Below are positions 8,026 to 15,465 of a stretch of DNA of 64,000 bases, piece by piece. Location: assembly GCF_000337095.1 (NCBI RefSeq), contig NZ_AOIV01000006.1:125789-189788 (forward strand). The letters run 5' to 3'. Below the pieces are notes generated by a model, which worked only from the letters and a program-made list of their open reading frames with translations, searched no databases and was not told where the DNA came from. The translations under genes were made by a program, and so were the position numbers. This DNA is from Halogeometricum pallidum JCM 14848. GTDB taxonomy: Archaea; Halobacteriota; Halobacteria; Halobacteriales; Haloferacaceae. The number at the start of each line of letters is the position of its first letter. The stretch's first letter is position 1.

Positions 8026-9321
8026 TTACTCGCTCTTACGGCCGGCAGTGTGAAGGAACCGCGTCGCCGCCTCGACGTACGTCTCCTTCGCCGTCTCTAC
8101 TTCGCCCCACGGAATCGTCTCGTCGGGGAAGTGCGCCTGTTCGACCGTTCCGGGACCGTACACCACGGTCGGGATGCCGGCCGCCACGTAGTGCCGCGAG
8201 TCCGCGCCGTACGTCGCGCCCGTCGGGTCGGTGTCGTCGTGTCCCGTCTCGGCCATCGCCGCGCGGAGCGACTCCACGACCGGTTCGTCGGCGTCTATCT
8301 CGGCGGGTTCGAACTGGATGGTGAACCGCTCGAACGACGGCGGATGCTCGGAGAGCCAGTCGCTCTCTGCGACGACTTCGGCCAACCGCTCCTCGTACTG
8401 CGCCTCCACCTCCTCGACCGTCTCGCCGGGGGCGACGCCGAAGCGCCACTCGGCGGTGAGCGTCCCGGCCACCGACGACGACCACGACCCCGCGCGCACG
8501 ATGCCGACGACGACGGGCCACGGGATAGGGTACTCCTCGTACAGGGGGTGCGAGACGGACTCGCCGCGTTCTGTCTCCAACTCGAAGAACGCCTGTCGGA
8601 TGCGCTCGAAGTGCGGGAGTACGTCCTCGCCCTTCCACCGCGTCGCCGCGTGAGCCGCCCGTCCTCGGACGCGCAGGCGCTTCATCACCGTCCCCTCCGT
8701 CGCCGTGATGCAGCGCAGTTCGGTCGGTTCGGCGACGATGGCGGCGTCGCGGTCGAACGGATAGGGGTTGTCGAGCGCGGCCGCGGCCGCCCCGATGCCG
8801 CCCTCTTCCTCGCCCACGACGGCTTCTACCACCACGCGTCCGTTCGCGCCGTCCAACTCGCCGTTCTCGTCTCGTTCGAGTAAGTCGCGCGCCGCGAAGA
8901 CGCAGGCGCTCAGCCCGGACTTCATATCTGCCGCGCCGCGGGCGGTGAGTTCGGCGCCGCGTTTCCCGTCGGACCAGACCGGTTCGTAGGGGTCCGACGA
9001 CCAGTTCTCCGTGTCCGCGGGCACCACGTCGGTGTGCCCGTTCAGCACGAGCGTCGGCCCCGCGTCGGGGTCGCCGAACTCGGCGACGCCGGCGACGCTG
9101 GGTCGGTCGGTCACGTCTATCACGTCGGGGTCGTCCGGGAACGACGTGTGCGAGGCGAGCGTCTCGGCGTCGGCGGTCCACTCGTAGACGTCGAGGCCGA
9201 ACTCCTCGAACTTCTCGCGGAGCCACGCCTGCGCCTCGGCCTCCTCGCCGTCGGTGGTCTCGAAGCGGAGCAGTCGGCCGACGAACGCCCCCATCGGGGT
9301 GTCGGCGGGATGTTCATCCAT
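8026..9321 (-). CDS. M20 family zinc peptidase/deacylase (ArgE/DapE type)
   Basis: A 431-residue metallohydrolase with the dinuclear zinc signature of the M20 clan: H96-x-D98 in LNGHTDVVP, bridging D132 in ARGAADMKSG, and the E171-E172 pair (general base and ligand) in VGEEEGG. Residues about 200-310 form the inserted dimerisation/lid domain, and a late histidine (EQAHFPDE) fits the last ligand. Such enzymes cleave N-acylated amino acids or small peptides; the substrate cannot be assigned. ATG at 9321 is chosen; the upstream extension depends on a TTG. It ends convergently with the ParB-like gene. Confidence 0.85.
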   Translation of the reverse strand: MDEHPADTPMGAFVGRLLRFETTDGEEAEAQAWLREKFEEFGLDVYEWTADAETLASHTSFPDDPDVIDVTDRPSVAGVAEFGDPDAGPTLVLNGHTDVVPADTENWSSDPYEPVWSDGKRGAELTARGAADMKSGLSACVFAARDLLERDENGELDGANGRVVVEAVVGEEEGGIGAAAAALDNPYPFDRDAAIVAEPTELRCITATEGTVMKRLRVRGRAAHAATRWKGEDVLPHFERIRQAFFELETERGESVSHPLYEEYPIPWPVVVGIVRAGSWSSSVAGTLTAEWRFGVAPGETVEEVEAQYEERLAEVVAESDWLSEHPPSFERFTIQFEPAEIDADEPVVESLRAAMAETGHDDTDPTGATYGADSRHYVAAGIPTVVYGPGTVEQAHFPDETIPWGEVETAKETYVEAATRFLHTAGRKSE

Positions 9322-9444
9322 GGTGCTTCGACCCACGGTGTCACGGTACAAGAGCCTACGCGAGGGCGATTCGTTCGCCGTGAAGTCGCCCGCTTCCCTT
9401 TATTTGTAAACGCTTATCACCGCCCGCCAGTTAGGTGTTTTCGA

Positions 9445-9518
<74 letters not shown>

Positions 9519-9765
9519 TTTTGAGACCCGCGAGCGATAGCGAGCGGTGTCGTAACCCGGAGGGAGAACTGAACCGGGGCGCGGCGCTTCCCGTGGTTCG
9601 TCGGTCTGTCTTCGTTACTTCGAGCCCGAATTAATTCATCCACGATCAGATAAAAATTTCAGCTCTCGTGTCTTGTAGCTTCCTTGAAATCCAGGGTTCG
9701 GACGGTTTAAGACGAAATCAGCCAGAAATCCTTTGTGCGCAACGCGGGATGTGAGTACAGGAACA
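9519..9765. promoter_or_regulatory. spacer and likely promoter of the acidic four-gene cluster
   Basis: The 3' half is AT-rich relative to the window (gcccgaattaattcatccac, gataaaaatttcag). The box ggtttaag around 9702-9709 is about 57 bp before the ATG at 9766, a plausible TATA element for the downstream cluster. No other promoter-like sequence occurs within the cluster, whose genes overlap or nearly abut. Confidence 0.4.
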
Positions 9766-10650
9766 ATGTCAGACACACGCGACCACACCGACGACGACGC
9801 TCTCGCGACGGCACGACCGAACCACAGCCGAGTCCTCGACGAGGAGCGCCTCGTCACCGACGGCGGACAGGCGGAGGATGAGGAGGACAACCAGTCGGAG
9901 TCCGACTCTGACTCTGACTCCGACTCCGGCAGCGAGGGGTCACAGGACGACCAGTCGGAGGGCGACGACGAGTCCGAGGGGGAAGAGACGGAATCCGGCG
10001 ACGACGAGTCCGAGGAGGAAGAGGCGGAGTCCGGCGATAACGGGTCTCAAGAAGGCGAAGACGCGGCCGAAGGTGACCAGTCGGACGAGGAGGGCGAGAG
10101 CGAGGACGGAGCGCTCCACCCCGGTGACGAGTCCCCGCCGTCGCCCGACACGGAGGGCTCTACCTCCATTCTGTTCCTCGACCTGAAGGGGCTCTTCCTC
10201 GAACTCCTCGGTCTGGAAGTCGACCTCGAACGGGTCGTCCTCGAACTGGAGGCGACGCCCGGTTCGGGCAACCTCCTCGGCAATCTGCTGTCGTCCGTTG
10301 CGGGGCTTCTCGACGGCGGCCTCGCAGGCGGACTCCAAGGACTCCTCGGCGACCTCGGAGGCGGACTCCAAGGACTCCTCGGCGACCTGCTGGGTGGACT
10401 CGGTGGCGGGTCGTCGGGAGAGGGCGAGGGCGAGGGCAACGGCGAAGGTGAGGGCGAAGGTAACTCTCAGAACGCGCTCGCGTCGGGGGCGGGTTCCATC
10501 AAAGAGAGCCTGAGCGACGCCTTCGCCGACATCCCGATGGACGAAATCCTGACGTCGGTGCTCAAAGAACTCGTCACTCAACTGTTCGACGACTCCGACG
10601 GCTCCGACGGCTCCGACAAATCGGAGTCGAGTTCGGGGTCTGAAGCATGA
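9766..10650 (+). CDS. acidic protein with GL-rich repeat and 'GNLLGNLL' motif (cluster gene 1)
   Basis: A 294-residue protein without a signal peptide. Residues 33-130 are almost purely D/E/S/G. Residues 134-185 are a hydrophobic segment (ILFLDLKGLFLELLGLEVDL, then PGSGNLLGNLLSSVAGLLDG). From memory it resembles a motif found in secreted bacterial proteins (GNLLCAVAGLLDG). Residues 186-215 are Gly/Leu-rich with GLQGLLGDL repeated at 189-197 and 200-208, an exact 11-residue (33 bp) period. Residues 216-234 are a G/E repeat and 243-275 an amphipathic helix. Such hydrophobic islands in an acidic chain suggest self-assembly or a surface/lipid interface; this is inference. Its stop overlaps the next start by 4 nt. 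No known function. Confidence 0.75.
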   Translation: MSDTRDHTDDDALATARPNHSRVLDEERLVTDGGQAEDEEDNQSESDSDSDSDSGSEGSQDDQSEGDDESEGEETESGDDESEEEEAESGDNGSQEGEDAAEGDQSDEEGESEDGALHPGDESPPSPDTEGSTSILFLDLKGLFLELLGLEVDLERVVLELEATPGSGNLLGNLLSSVAGLLDGGLAGGLQGLLGDLGGGLQGLLGDLLGGLGGGSSGEGEGEGNGEGEGEGNSQNALASGAGSIKESLSDAFADIPMDEILTSVLKELVTQLFDDSDGSDGSDKSESSSGSEA

Positions 10651-10985
10651 GCGACGAGACGCCGGCCGTCAGTGGCGCGTTCGAGAACGTCGACTTCGCG
10701 GAAGTATTCTCCGACACGCCCCTGGCGGACGAGTTCGACGGGGAGTCGACCGCCAGCGAAACCATCGGCGCGTTCGTCGGCCGTCACGTCGGTGCCTGGG
10801 TCGGCGGCGTCGTGGGCACGGCGGTTATCCAGCCGCTTCTGTCCGGCGACGACGAGGAGGAGTCGGCAGACGACGACTCGGAGGCTGAGAACGCGGACGA
10901 CAATGACGACAACGACGACGAGGACGACTCCGACGGCGACAGCGACGAGACGGACTCGTCTACCGACAGGGGTGAGGAGTCGTGA
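10647..10985 (+). CDS. acidic glycine-zipper protein (cluster gene 2)
   Basis: A 112-residue protein. Residues 37-66 form a hydrophobic stretch with glycines at 41, 45, 49, 53 and 57, a perfect G-x3 zipper (GAFVGRHVGAWVGGVVG) as used for tight helix packing in membranes or oligomers. The remaining C-terminal half (67-112) is nearly all D/E/S/N. The motif around residues 29-60 (FDGES...IGxxVG) parallels residues 35-60 of the next protein, so the two probably share a domain. ATG overlaps the previous gene by 4 nt and its stop overlaps the next by 4 nt: translationally coupled. Function unknown. Confidence 0.72.
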   Translation: MSDETPAVSGAFENVDFAEVFSDTPLADEFDGESTASETIGAFVGRHVGAWVGGVVGTAVIQPLLSGDDEEESADDDSEAENADDNDDNDDEDDSDGDSDETDSSTDRGEES

Positions 10986-11800
10986 CCGACTCCTCGGAGA
11001 TGGCGAATCGAATCGCCAACGACGTCGTAGACGAAATCGACGTCGGGTCGGCGCTCACGGGCGGCGACGTAACCGAGGACTTGGACGGAGAGTCGCTCGG
11101 TCGTTCCATCGGCGAGACTGTCGGTGAGACTCTCGGGCGCGTCGTCGGCCGAGGAGTCGTACGGTGGACCCTCTCGAAACTGACGTTCTGGGACGACGAG
11201 GACCCGTCGCTCGCGGGTAAGATCGGTCGCTCGCTGGTCGTTGCGCTCGGCCGGACGCTTCAGAAACCCGAGTTCAAACAGCCCCTCGGCGACGCGTTCC
11301 GGGGCCTCGTCGACCAACTCGAAGAGCGACAGCAGGCGGCCAAGGACGCGGCGGCGGACGCCGGAGAGGAGACGAAGGAGACAGCGGGTGACGCGGCGGA
11401 GCAGGCGAAAGAGACCGCCAGCGATGCCGCAGAGCAAGCGGAGGACTCCGCCGAGAGCGCGGAGGACGCGGCCGGAGACGCGGCCGACGCCGTCGCGGAG
11501 GAAGCCGAGAGCGCGGCCGAGAGACTCGCCGCCGGCGACATGGACGAACTCCGCAAGGAGACCTACCGCGAACTGCTGGAGATGATGGAATACTCGAAGA
11601 TACAGTCCATCGCCAAGCAGTCCGGCGTGAAAGCCAACCAGCAGCGAGACGAGATGATAGACGCCATCGTCGACAACTTCGACGCCGACGAGGACGCCGA
11701 AGACTCCGAGTCCGAGGGTGAGGATAACTCGGACGACGCAGAGGAAGCGAGCGAGGACGAGAGCGAAAGCGACGAGAGCGACGACGACGAATCGTCGTAG
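10982..11800 (+). CDS. glycine zipper + LEA-like 11-mer repeats + SAP/Rho-N-like segment (cluster gene 3)
   Basis: A 272-residue protein. Residues 36-60 repeat the zipper of cluster gene 2, with glycines at 40, 44, 48, 52 and 56. Residues 78-118 are amphipathic helix. Residues 122-187 consist of consecutive 11-residue units (ETAGDAAEQAK, ETASDAAEQAE, DSAESAEDAAG...), the periodicity typical of group-3 LEA proteins and some lipid-surface helices. Residues 186-233 (MDELRKETYRELLEMM, SIAKQSGVKAN, RDEMIDAIVDNF) resemble a SAP or Rho-N helical hairpin that often binds nucleic acid. Residues 234-272 are acidic. Start is GTG at 10982, overlapping gene 2 by 4 nt. The combination is unfamiliar to me. 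Confidence 0.75.
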   Translation: MTDSSEMANRIANDVVDEIDVGSALTGGDVTEDLDGESLGRSIGETVGETLGRVVGRGVVRWTLSKLTFWDDEDPSLAGKIGRSLVVALGRTLQKPEFKQPLGDAFRGLVDQLEERQQAAKDAAADAGEETKETAGDAAEQAKETASDAAEQAEDSAESAEDAAGDAADAVAEEAESAAERLAAGDMDELRKETYRELLEMMEYSKIQSIAKQSGVKANQQRDEMIDAIVDNFDADEDAEDSESEGEDNSDDAEEASEDESESDESDDDESS

Positions 11801-11814
11801 CGACGGGAGACACC

Positions 11815-12807
11815 ATGACCGACTCAGACTCCGACCCCGAACTCGCCGGCGCGTTCGAAGAAGCGGCGGCGACGGCCGAGGAGGTACACGCCGAGAGCGG
11901 CGACGACGAACTCGACGGAGAGGAAGCGGAGACGCTCCGCGACCCCGTCGAGCGACTCGCGGACGCCCTCTCGGAAGCGTCGCTGGAGGAACTGCTCGAG
12001 GTCGCTGGATTCGAGAACGTCCCCGACGACGCCGAACCGGTCGACCTCCCGGCCGCCATCCGCGACGCCGACGCCGACGCCATCGTCGAACTGCGGACGC
12101 TGCTTCAACTGGCCGACCTCGGCGAGTCGTGGTCCGATCTGTCCGCCGAGGAACGGGCCGAACGCGTGGACCGGATCGCCGGCGACGCGCAGGCGGCCGA
12201 CGACGGCGTCGCCCTCGAGGAGTACATCGACCGACTCGGCCACATCCTCGGCGGCGACGGAGCGGACGAGGGAGCCGAGGACGGGGCGGACGAGAACGAG
12301 GGCGAACTGCCCGATGAGGGCTCGGACGAGAGCGAAGACGAACTGTCCGACGACGACCCCGACGAGGAGTCCGCGGCGGAGGAGGACGACGAGGACGCGG
12401 GCACGGTCGAAGCCGTCGTCGACGCCGCCGCCGAGGCGGTGAGCGACGAGGATTCCGACGACGCCGAACGCGACGGTGAGTCGGACGACTCCGGTGGCTC
12501 GGACGGCGAGGACGGAGACGACGAACTCCTCGAACTGGAGGACCACGTCAATCGTCTGCGGCAACTCGTCGGCGACGACGAGAGAGAGACCGAAGCGGAC
12601 GCGGCGGAGGCCGAAGCGGACGCCGCGGACGTCGACGAGGAGGCCGCGGAGGCGGACGCCGTCGAGGACGCCGAGGACGACGAAAAGCGGGAGGACAGTC
12701 CGAGGCAGTCGACATCCGGGTCCCGGGGCCGACTCTCGACGGTCCCCTCCTCGCGGTCGGACATGGGGAAGGCGGGGCGCTTCTCCACCGCGCGCGGCAA
12801 GCGGTAA
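11815..12807 (+). CDS. large acidic protein with basic C-terminal tail (cluster gene 4)
   Basis: A 330-residue protein starting 14 nt after cluster gene 3. Residues 40-145 are predicted helical (VERLADALSEASLEELLEVA, AAIRDADADAIVELRTLL). Residues 148-235 and 255-290 are acidic low complexity. Two similar amphipathic segments occur, 134-147 (LEEYIDRLGHILGG) and 240-253 (ELEDHVNRLRQLVG), suggesting a repeated interaction helix. The last 27 residues are strongly basic with two R-[LF]-S-T units (RGRLSTVPSSRSDMGKAGRF), in sharp contrast to the rest. A basic tail on an acidic protein could contact nucleic acid, the acidic partners or a membrane. Function unknown. Confidence 0.72.
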   Translation: MTDSDSDPELAGAFEEAAATAEEVHAESGDDELDGEEAETLRDPVERLADALSEASLEELLEVAGFENVPDDAEPVDLPAAIRDADADAIVELRTLLQLADLGESWSDLSAEERAERVDRIAGDAQAADDGVALEEYIDRLGHILGGDGADEGAEDGADENEGELPDEGSDESEDELSDDDPDEESAAEEDDEDAGTVEAVVDAAAEAVSDEDSDDAERDGESDDSGGSDGEDGDDELLELEDHVNRLRQLVGDDERETEADAAEAEADAADVDEEAAEADAVEDAEDDEKREDSPRQSTSGSRGRLSTVPSSRSDMGKAGRFSTARGKR

Positions 12808-12832
12808 CCGGCCCCCGATTCTGCTACTCGTT

Positions 12833-14638
12833 CTACTCGTCTTCGAGGTCCAGCAGGTCGGCCGCCTCGTCGAGGTACTCGCCGTACACCGACAGCGCGG
12901 ACTCGATGGGTTCGGGCGAGGCCATGTCGACGCCGGCCGTCTCCAGCACCTCGATTGGGTACCTCGACCCGCCGAGCGCCAGCGCTTCGCGGTAGTCGGC
13001 CGCGGCGTCCTCGCCCTCGCTCAGGATGCGTTCGACGATGGCGACGGCGGCGGAGATACCCGTCGAGTACTGATATACATAGTAGTTATAATAGAAATGA
13101 GGGATGCGCATCCACTCGCGGGCTATCCTGTCGTCGACGTTCGCGTTCGCGTAGAACTCCCCTTTCAGGTCGCCGTACAGTTCGTCGAAGCGGTCGGGCG
13201 TCAACGCGCCCCCGTCCTCTGAGATCGAGTGTATCTGATGTTCGAAGTCGGCGAACATCGTCTGGCGGTACAGCGTCGACCGGAAGCGTTCGAGGTACTC
13301 GTCGAGGACGTGCGTGCGGAACTCGTCGTCCTCGACGTTCTCCAAGAGGTAGTGAGTGAGGAGCGTCTCGTTCACCGTCGAGGCGACTTCCGCGACGAAG
13401 ATGGTGTAGTCGGCGTACTGCCAGGGTTGTTCGTCCTTGGCCAGTTCGGAGTGCAGCGAGTGGCCGAGTTCGTGCGCGAGGGTGAACATCGAGGCGATAT
13501 CGTCCTGGTAGTTCATCATGATGAACGGCTGGGTGTCGTAGGTGCCCGAAGAGAACGCACCCGAGCGCTTGCCCCGGTTCTCGTAGACGTCGACCCAGCG
13601 GTCCTCCAGTCCCTCCTCGACCCGCGACTGGTACGCCTCGCCGAGGGGAGCGACGGCCTCGACGATGTGTTCTTTGGCCTCCTCGTAGGTGACTCCCGGT
13701 CCCTCTTCGCCCGTCAGCGACATGTAGAGGTCCCAGATCTCCAGTTCGTCCACGTTGAGCGCTCGCCGCTTCAGTTCCGCGTGACGGTGGAGGTACTCGA
13801 GGTTGTCGCGGACCGTCTCCACGAGGTTGTCGTACACCTCGACGGGGACGTTCGGACCGTCGAGGGCAGCCTCCCGCGCCGTGTCGTAGCGGCGGGCGTT
13901 GGCGTACTTCACGTCCTTCTTCACGCTGTTTTTCAGCGCGGTACCGACCGAGTTGCGCACGTCCGCCCACTCGTCGTAGAACTCCTCGTGGACCGTCCGG
14001 CGGAACTCGCGGTCGGGGTGTTTCAGCAGTTTCGTGAAGTTACCCTGCGATATCTCGACGTCCTCGCCCTCGGGGTTCTCGACGGTGGGAAACGTCATAT
14101 CCGCGTTCGACAGCATGCCGTAGATGTCGCTCGGGGCGCTGGCGACTTCGCCCAACTCCGCGAGGAGTTCCTCGACTTCGGCCGACCGGGTGTGCGGTTT
14201 CATCCGGAGCACGTCGTCGAAGTAGTGCTCGTACTCGTGCAGTTCGGGTTCCACCTCGAGAAACTCCGATAGTTTCTCCTCGCTCAGTTCCTGTAGCTCC
14301 GGTTCGACGAAACTCGCCGTCGACCGCGCCTCGGAGGCCAGCGACTCCGCCTTCGCCTGCAGCGCTTGGTACTCCTGGTTCCGCGTGTCCTCGGCGCTCC
14401 GCAGGCTACTGTAACTCGCAACTTTCGAGACGTCGCGCATCAGCTCCTCCTCCAGTTCGAGCAGTTCCAACAGCGTTTCGGGGCTCTCGGTCACGCGCCC
14501 CTCGTAGGCGGCGATATCCGGAAGCCGGCTCTGTACGTCCTCGAACGCCGCCTCCCAGTCCTCGTCGCTCGCGTAGATGCTCTCTAAGTCCCACTTGTAC
14601 TCGGCGTCGATGTCGCTCCGCTCGGGAACCGAACTCAT
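12833..14638 (-). CDS. pepF: oligoendopeptidase F (M3 family zinc peptidase)
   Basis: A 601-residue cytosolic metallopeptidase that trims short peptides. The gluzincin signature HELGHSLHSEL lies near residues 388-398 and a downstream glutamate (FVAEVASTVNE) provides the third zinc ligand. The C-terminal segment HFYYNYYVYQYSTG is diagnostic of PepF/M3B and shapes the substrate-binding tyrosines. Length agrees with the family. ATG at 14638 is chosen because the N terminus SDIDAEYKWDLESIYASD matches family starts; an upstream in-frame extension crosses G-rich noncoding DNA and was discarded. It is convergent with the acidic cluster, only 25 bp away. Confidence 0.93.
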   Translation of the reverse strand: MSSVPERSDIDAEYKWDLESIYASDEDWEAAFEDVQSRLPDIAAYEGRVTESPETLLELLELEEELMRDVSKVASYSSLRSAEDTRNQEYQALQAKAESLASEARSTASFVEPELQELSEEKLSEFLEVEPELHEYEHYFDDVLRMKPHTRSAEVEELLAELGEVASAPSDIYGMLSNADMTFPTVENPEGEDVEISQGNFTKLLKHPDREFRRTVHEEFYDEWADVRNSVGTALKNSVKKDVKYANARRYDTAREAALDGPNVPVEVYDNLVETVRDNLEYLHRHAELKRRALNVDELEIWDLYMSLTGEEGPGVTYEEAKEHIVEAVAPLGEAYQSRVEEGLEDRWVDVYENRGKRSGAFSSGTYDTQPFIMMNYQDDIASMFTLAHELGHSLHSELAKDEQPWQYADYTIFVAEVASTVNETLLTHYLLENVEDDEFRTHVLDEYLERFRSTLYRQTMFADFEHQIHSISEDGGALTPDRFDELYGDLKGEFYANANVDDRIAREWMRIPHFYYNYYVYQYSTGISAAVAIVERILSEGEDAAADYREALALGGSRYPIEVLETAGVDMASPEPIESALSVYGEYLDEAADLLDLEDE

Positions 14639-15164
14639 ACCTCCTGAGAGCGACGGTGTCGTGGTAAGCTTTGTCGATTCCACCGCGCCTGCCGCTTGTC
14701 GCAGGTCTCGACGGCGCAACCGCTCGGCTACGGGGGTAGTGTCACGCGAAAGGGAGTGGGGGTGGGGTGGGAAGGAGGGACCGCGGACGACCGAGGCGCC
14801 GTGGTGGGGGGGACGGCGCCGCAGGCCGCATGCAGGCGGGGTTTCAGGGTCGGGGTGGGTGGGGGTGGGGGTGGTGGGGTGTCGAGGGTGCCTACCTGCG
14901 AACCGCGTCGGGGAAGACCGGTCCGCAACGTTCCGACGAACGCCGGCACGTTTCGTGGCACGAACGCCGTCACGCCCGTGCCGCACTCATACCTACTGTC
15001 GATAACATCCTATCAGTGTCGCCTAAGTGGTTTGGGTCCGAGCGGAAACACCCCTCAAAGACGGCAGTCGCTCGACGGTGAGAGGGTGGGGTCGACGGGC
15101 GCCCGCCACGGCGCCCGTCCGTCAAAAACCGATCGAACGGTCGCGTCTCGATACCGGGCAGCGA
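14639..15164. other. long intergenic region with G-rich tracts
   Basis: There is no supported gene in 526 bp. Three G-rich tracts lie on the plus strand: 14752-14779, 14801-14812 and 14847-14879. The last contains GGG/GGGG/GGG/GGGGG/GGGGG/GGGG runs separated by 1-4 nt and so meets the G-quadruplex pattern. Because pepF is on the minus strand, these would be C-rich in the coding strand of its upstream region. The sequence acctcctgagag (14639-14650) directly abuts the pepF ATG and contains GGAGG on the coding strand. Confidence 0.5.
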
Positions 15165-15320
15165 TCAGTGGCGCGTCGCGCGGGCCTCCCGCACGTCACC
15201 ACCGTCTCTGACCTTGTCCTCGCAACTCGGGCACACCCGCGGATTCTTCATGTCCTCTGGGGCGAACACGCGGACGTACTCCGTCGTCACGAACGAACCG
15301 CAGTTATCACACTTCGGCAT
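15165..15320 (-). CDS. 51-residue zinc-ribbon protein
   Basis: The minus-strand ORF encodes MPKCDNCGSFVTTEYVRVF... with C4-x2-C7 and C30-x2-C33, a classic small zinc ribbon, ending DGGDVREARATRH. The size and the spacing of 22 residues between knuckles match a widespread family of tiny haloarchaeal zinc proteins. They are probably nucleic-acid or protein adaptors, but function is not established. It is divergent from the M28 peptidase gene 145 bp away. Confidence 0.85.
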   Translation of the reverse strand: MPKCDNCGSFVTTEYVRVFAPEDMKNPRVCPSCEDKVRDGGDVREARATRH

Positions 15321-15465
15321 CGACCTGTTTTTAGCAGCAATTGTGGATAAAATTTAGGGCCATTACCCGTATGAGCTGTGCTTCTCGGAGCCGTCGGTCG
15401 GCGACGCCTCCGGCCCGTCCGGCCGTCTCCACAACCTCTTTCGCCCTCTCCGGCGACGGCGTGGT

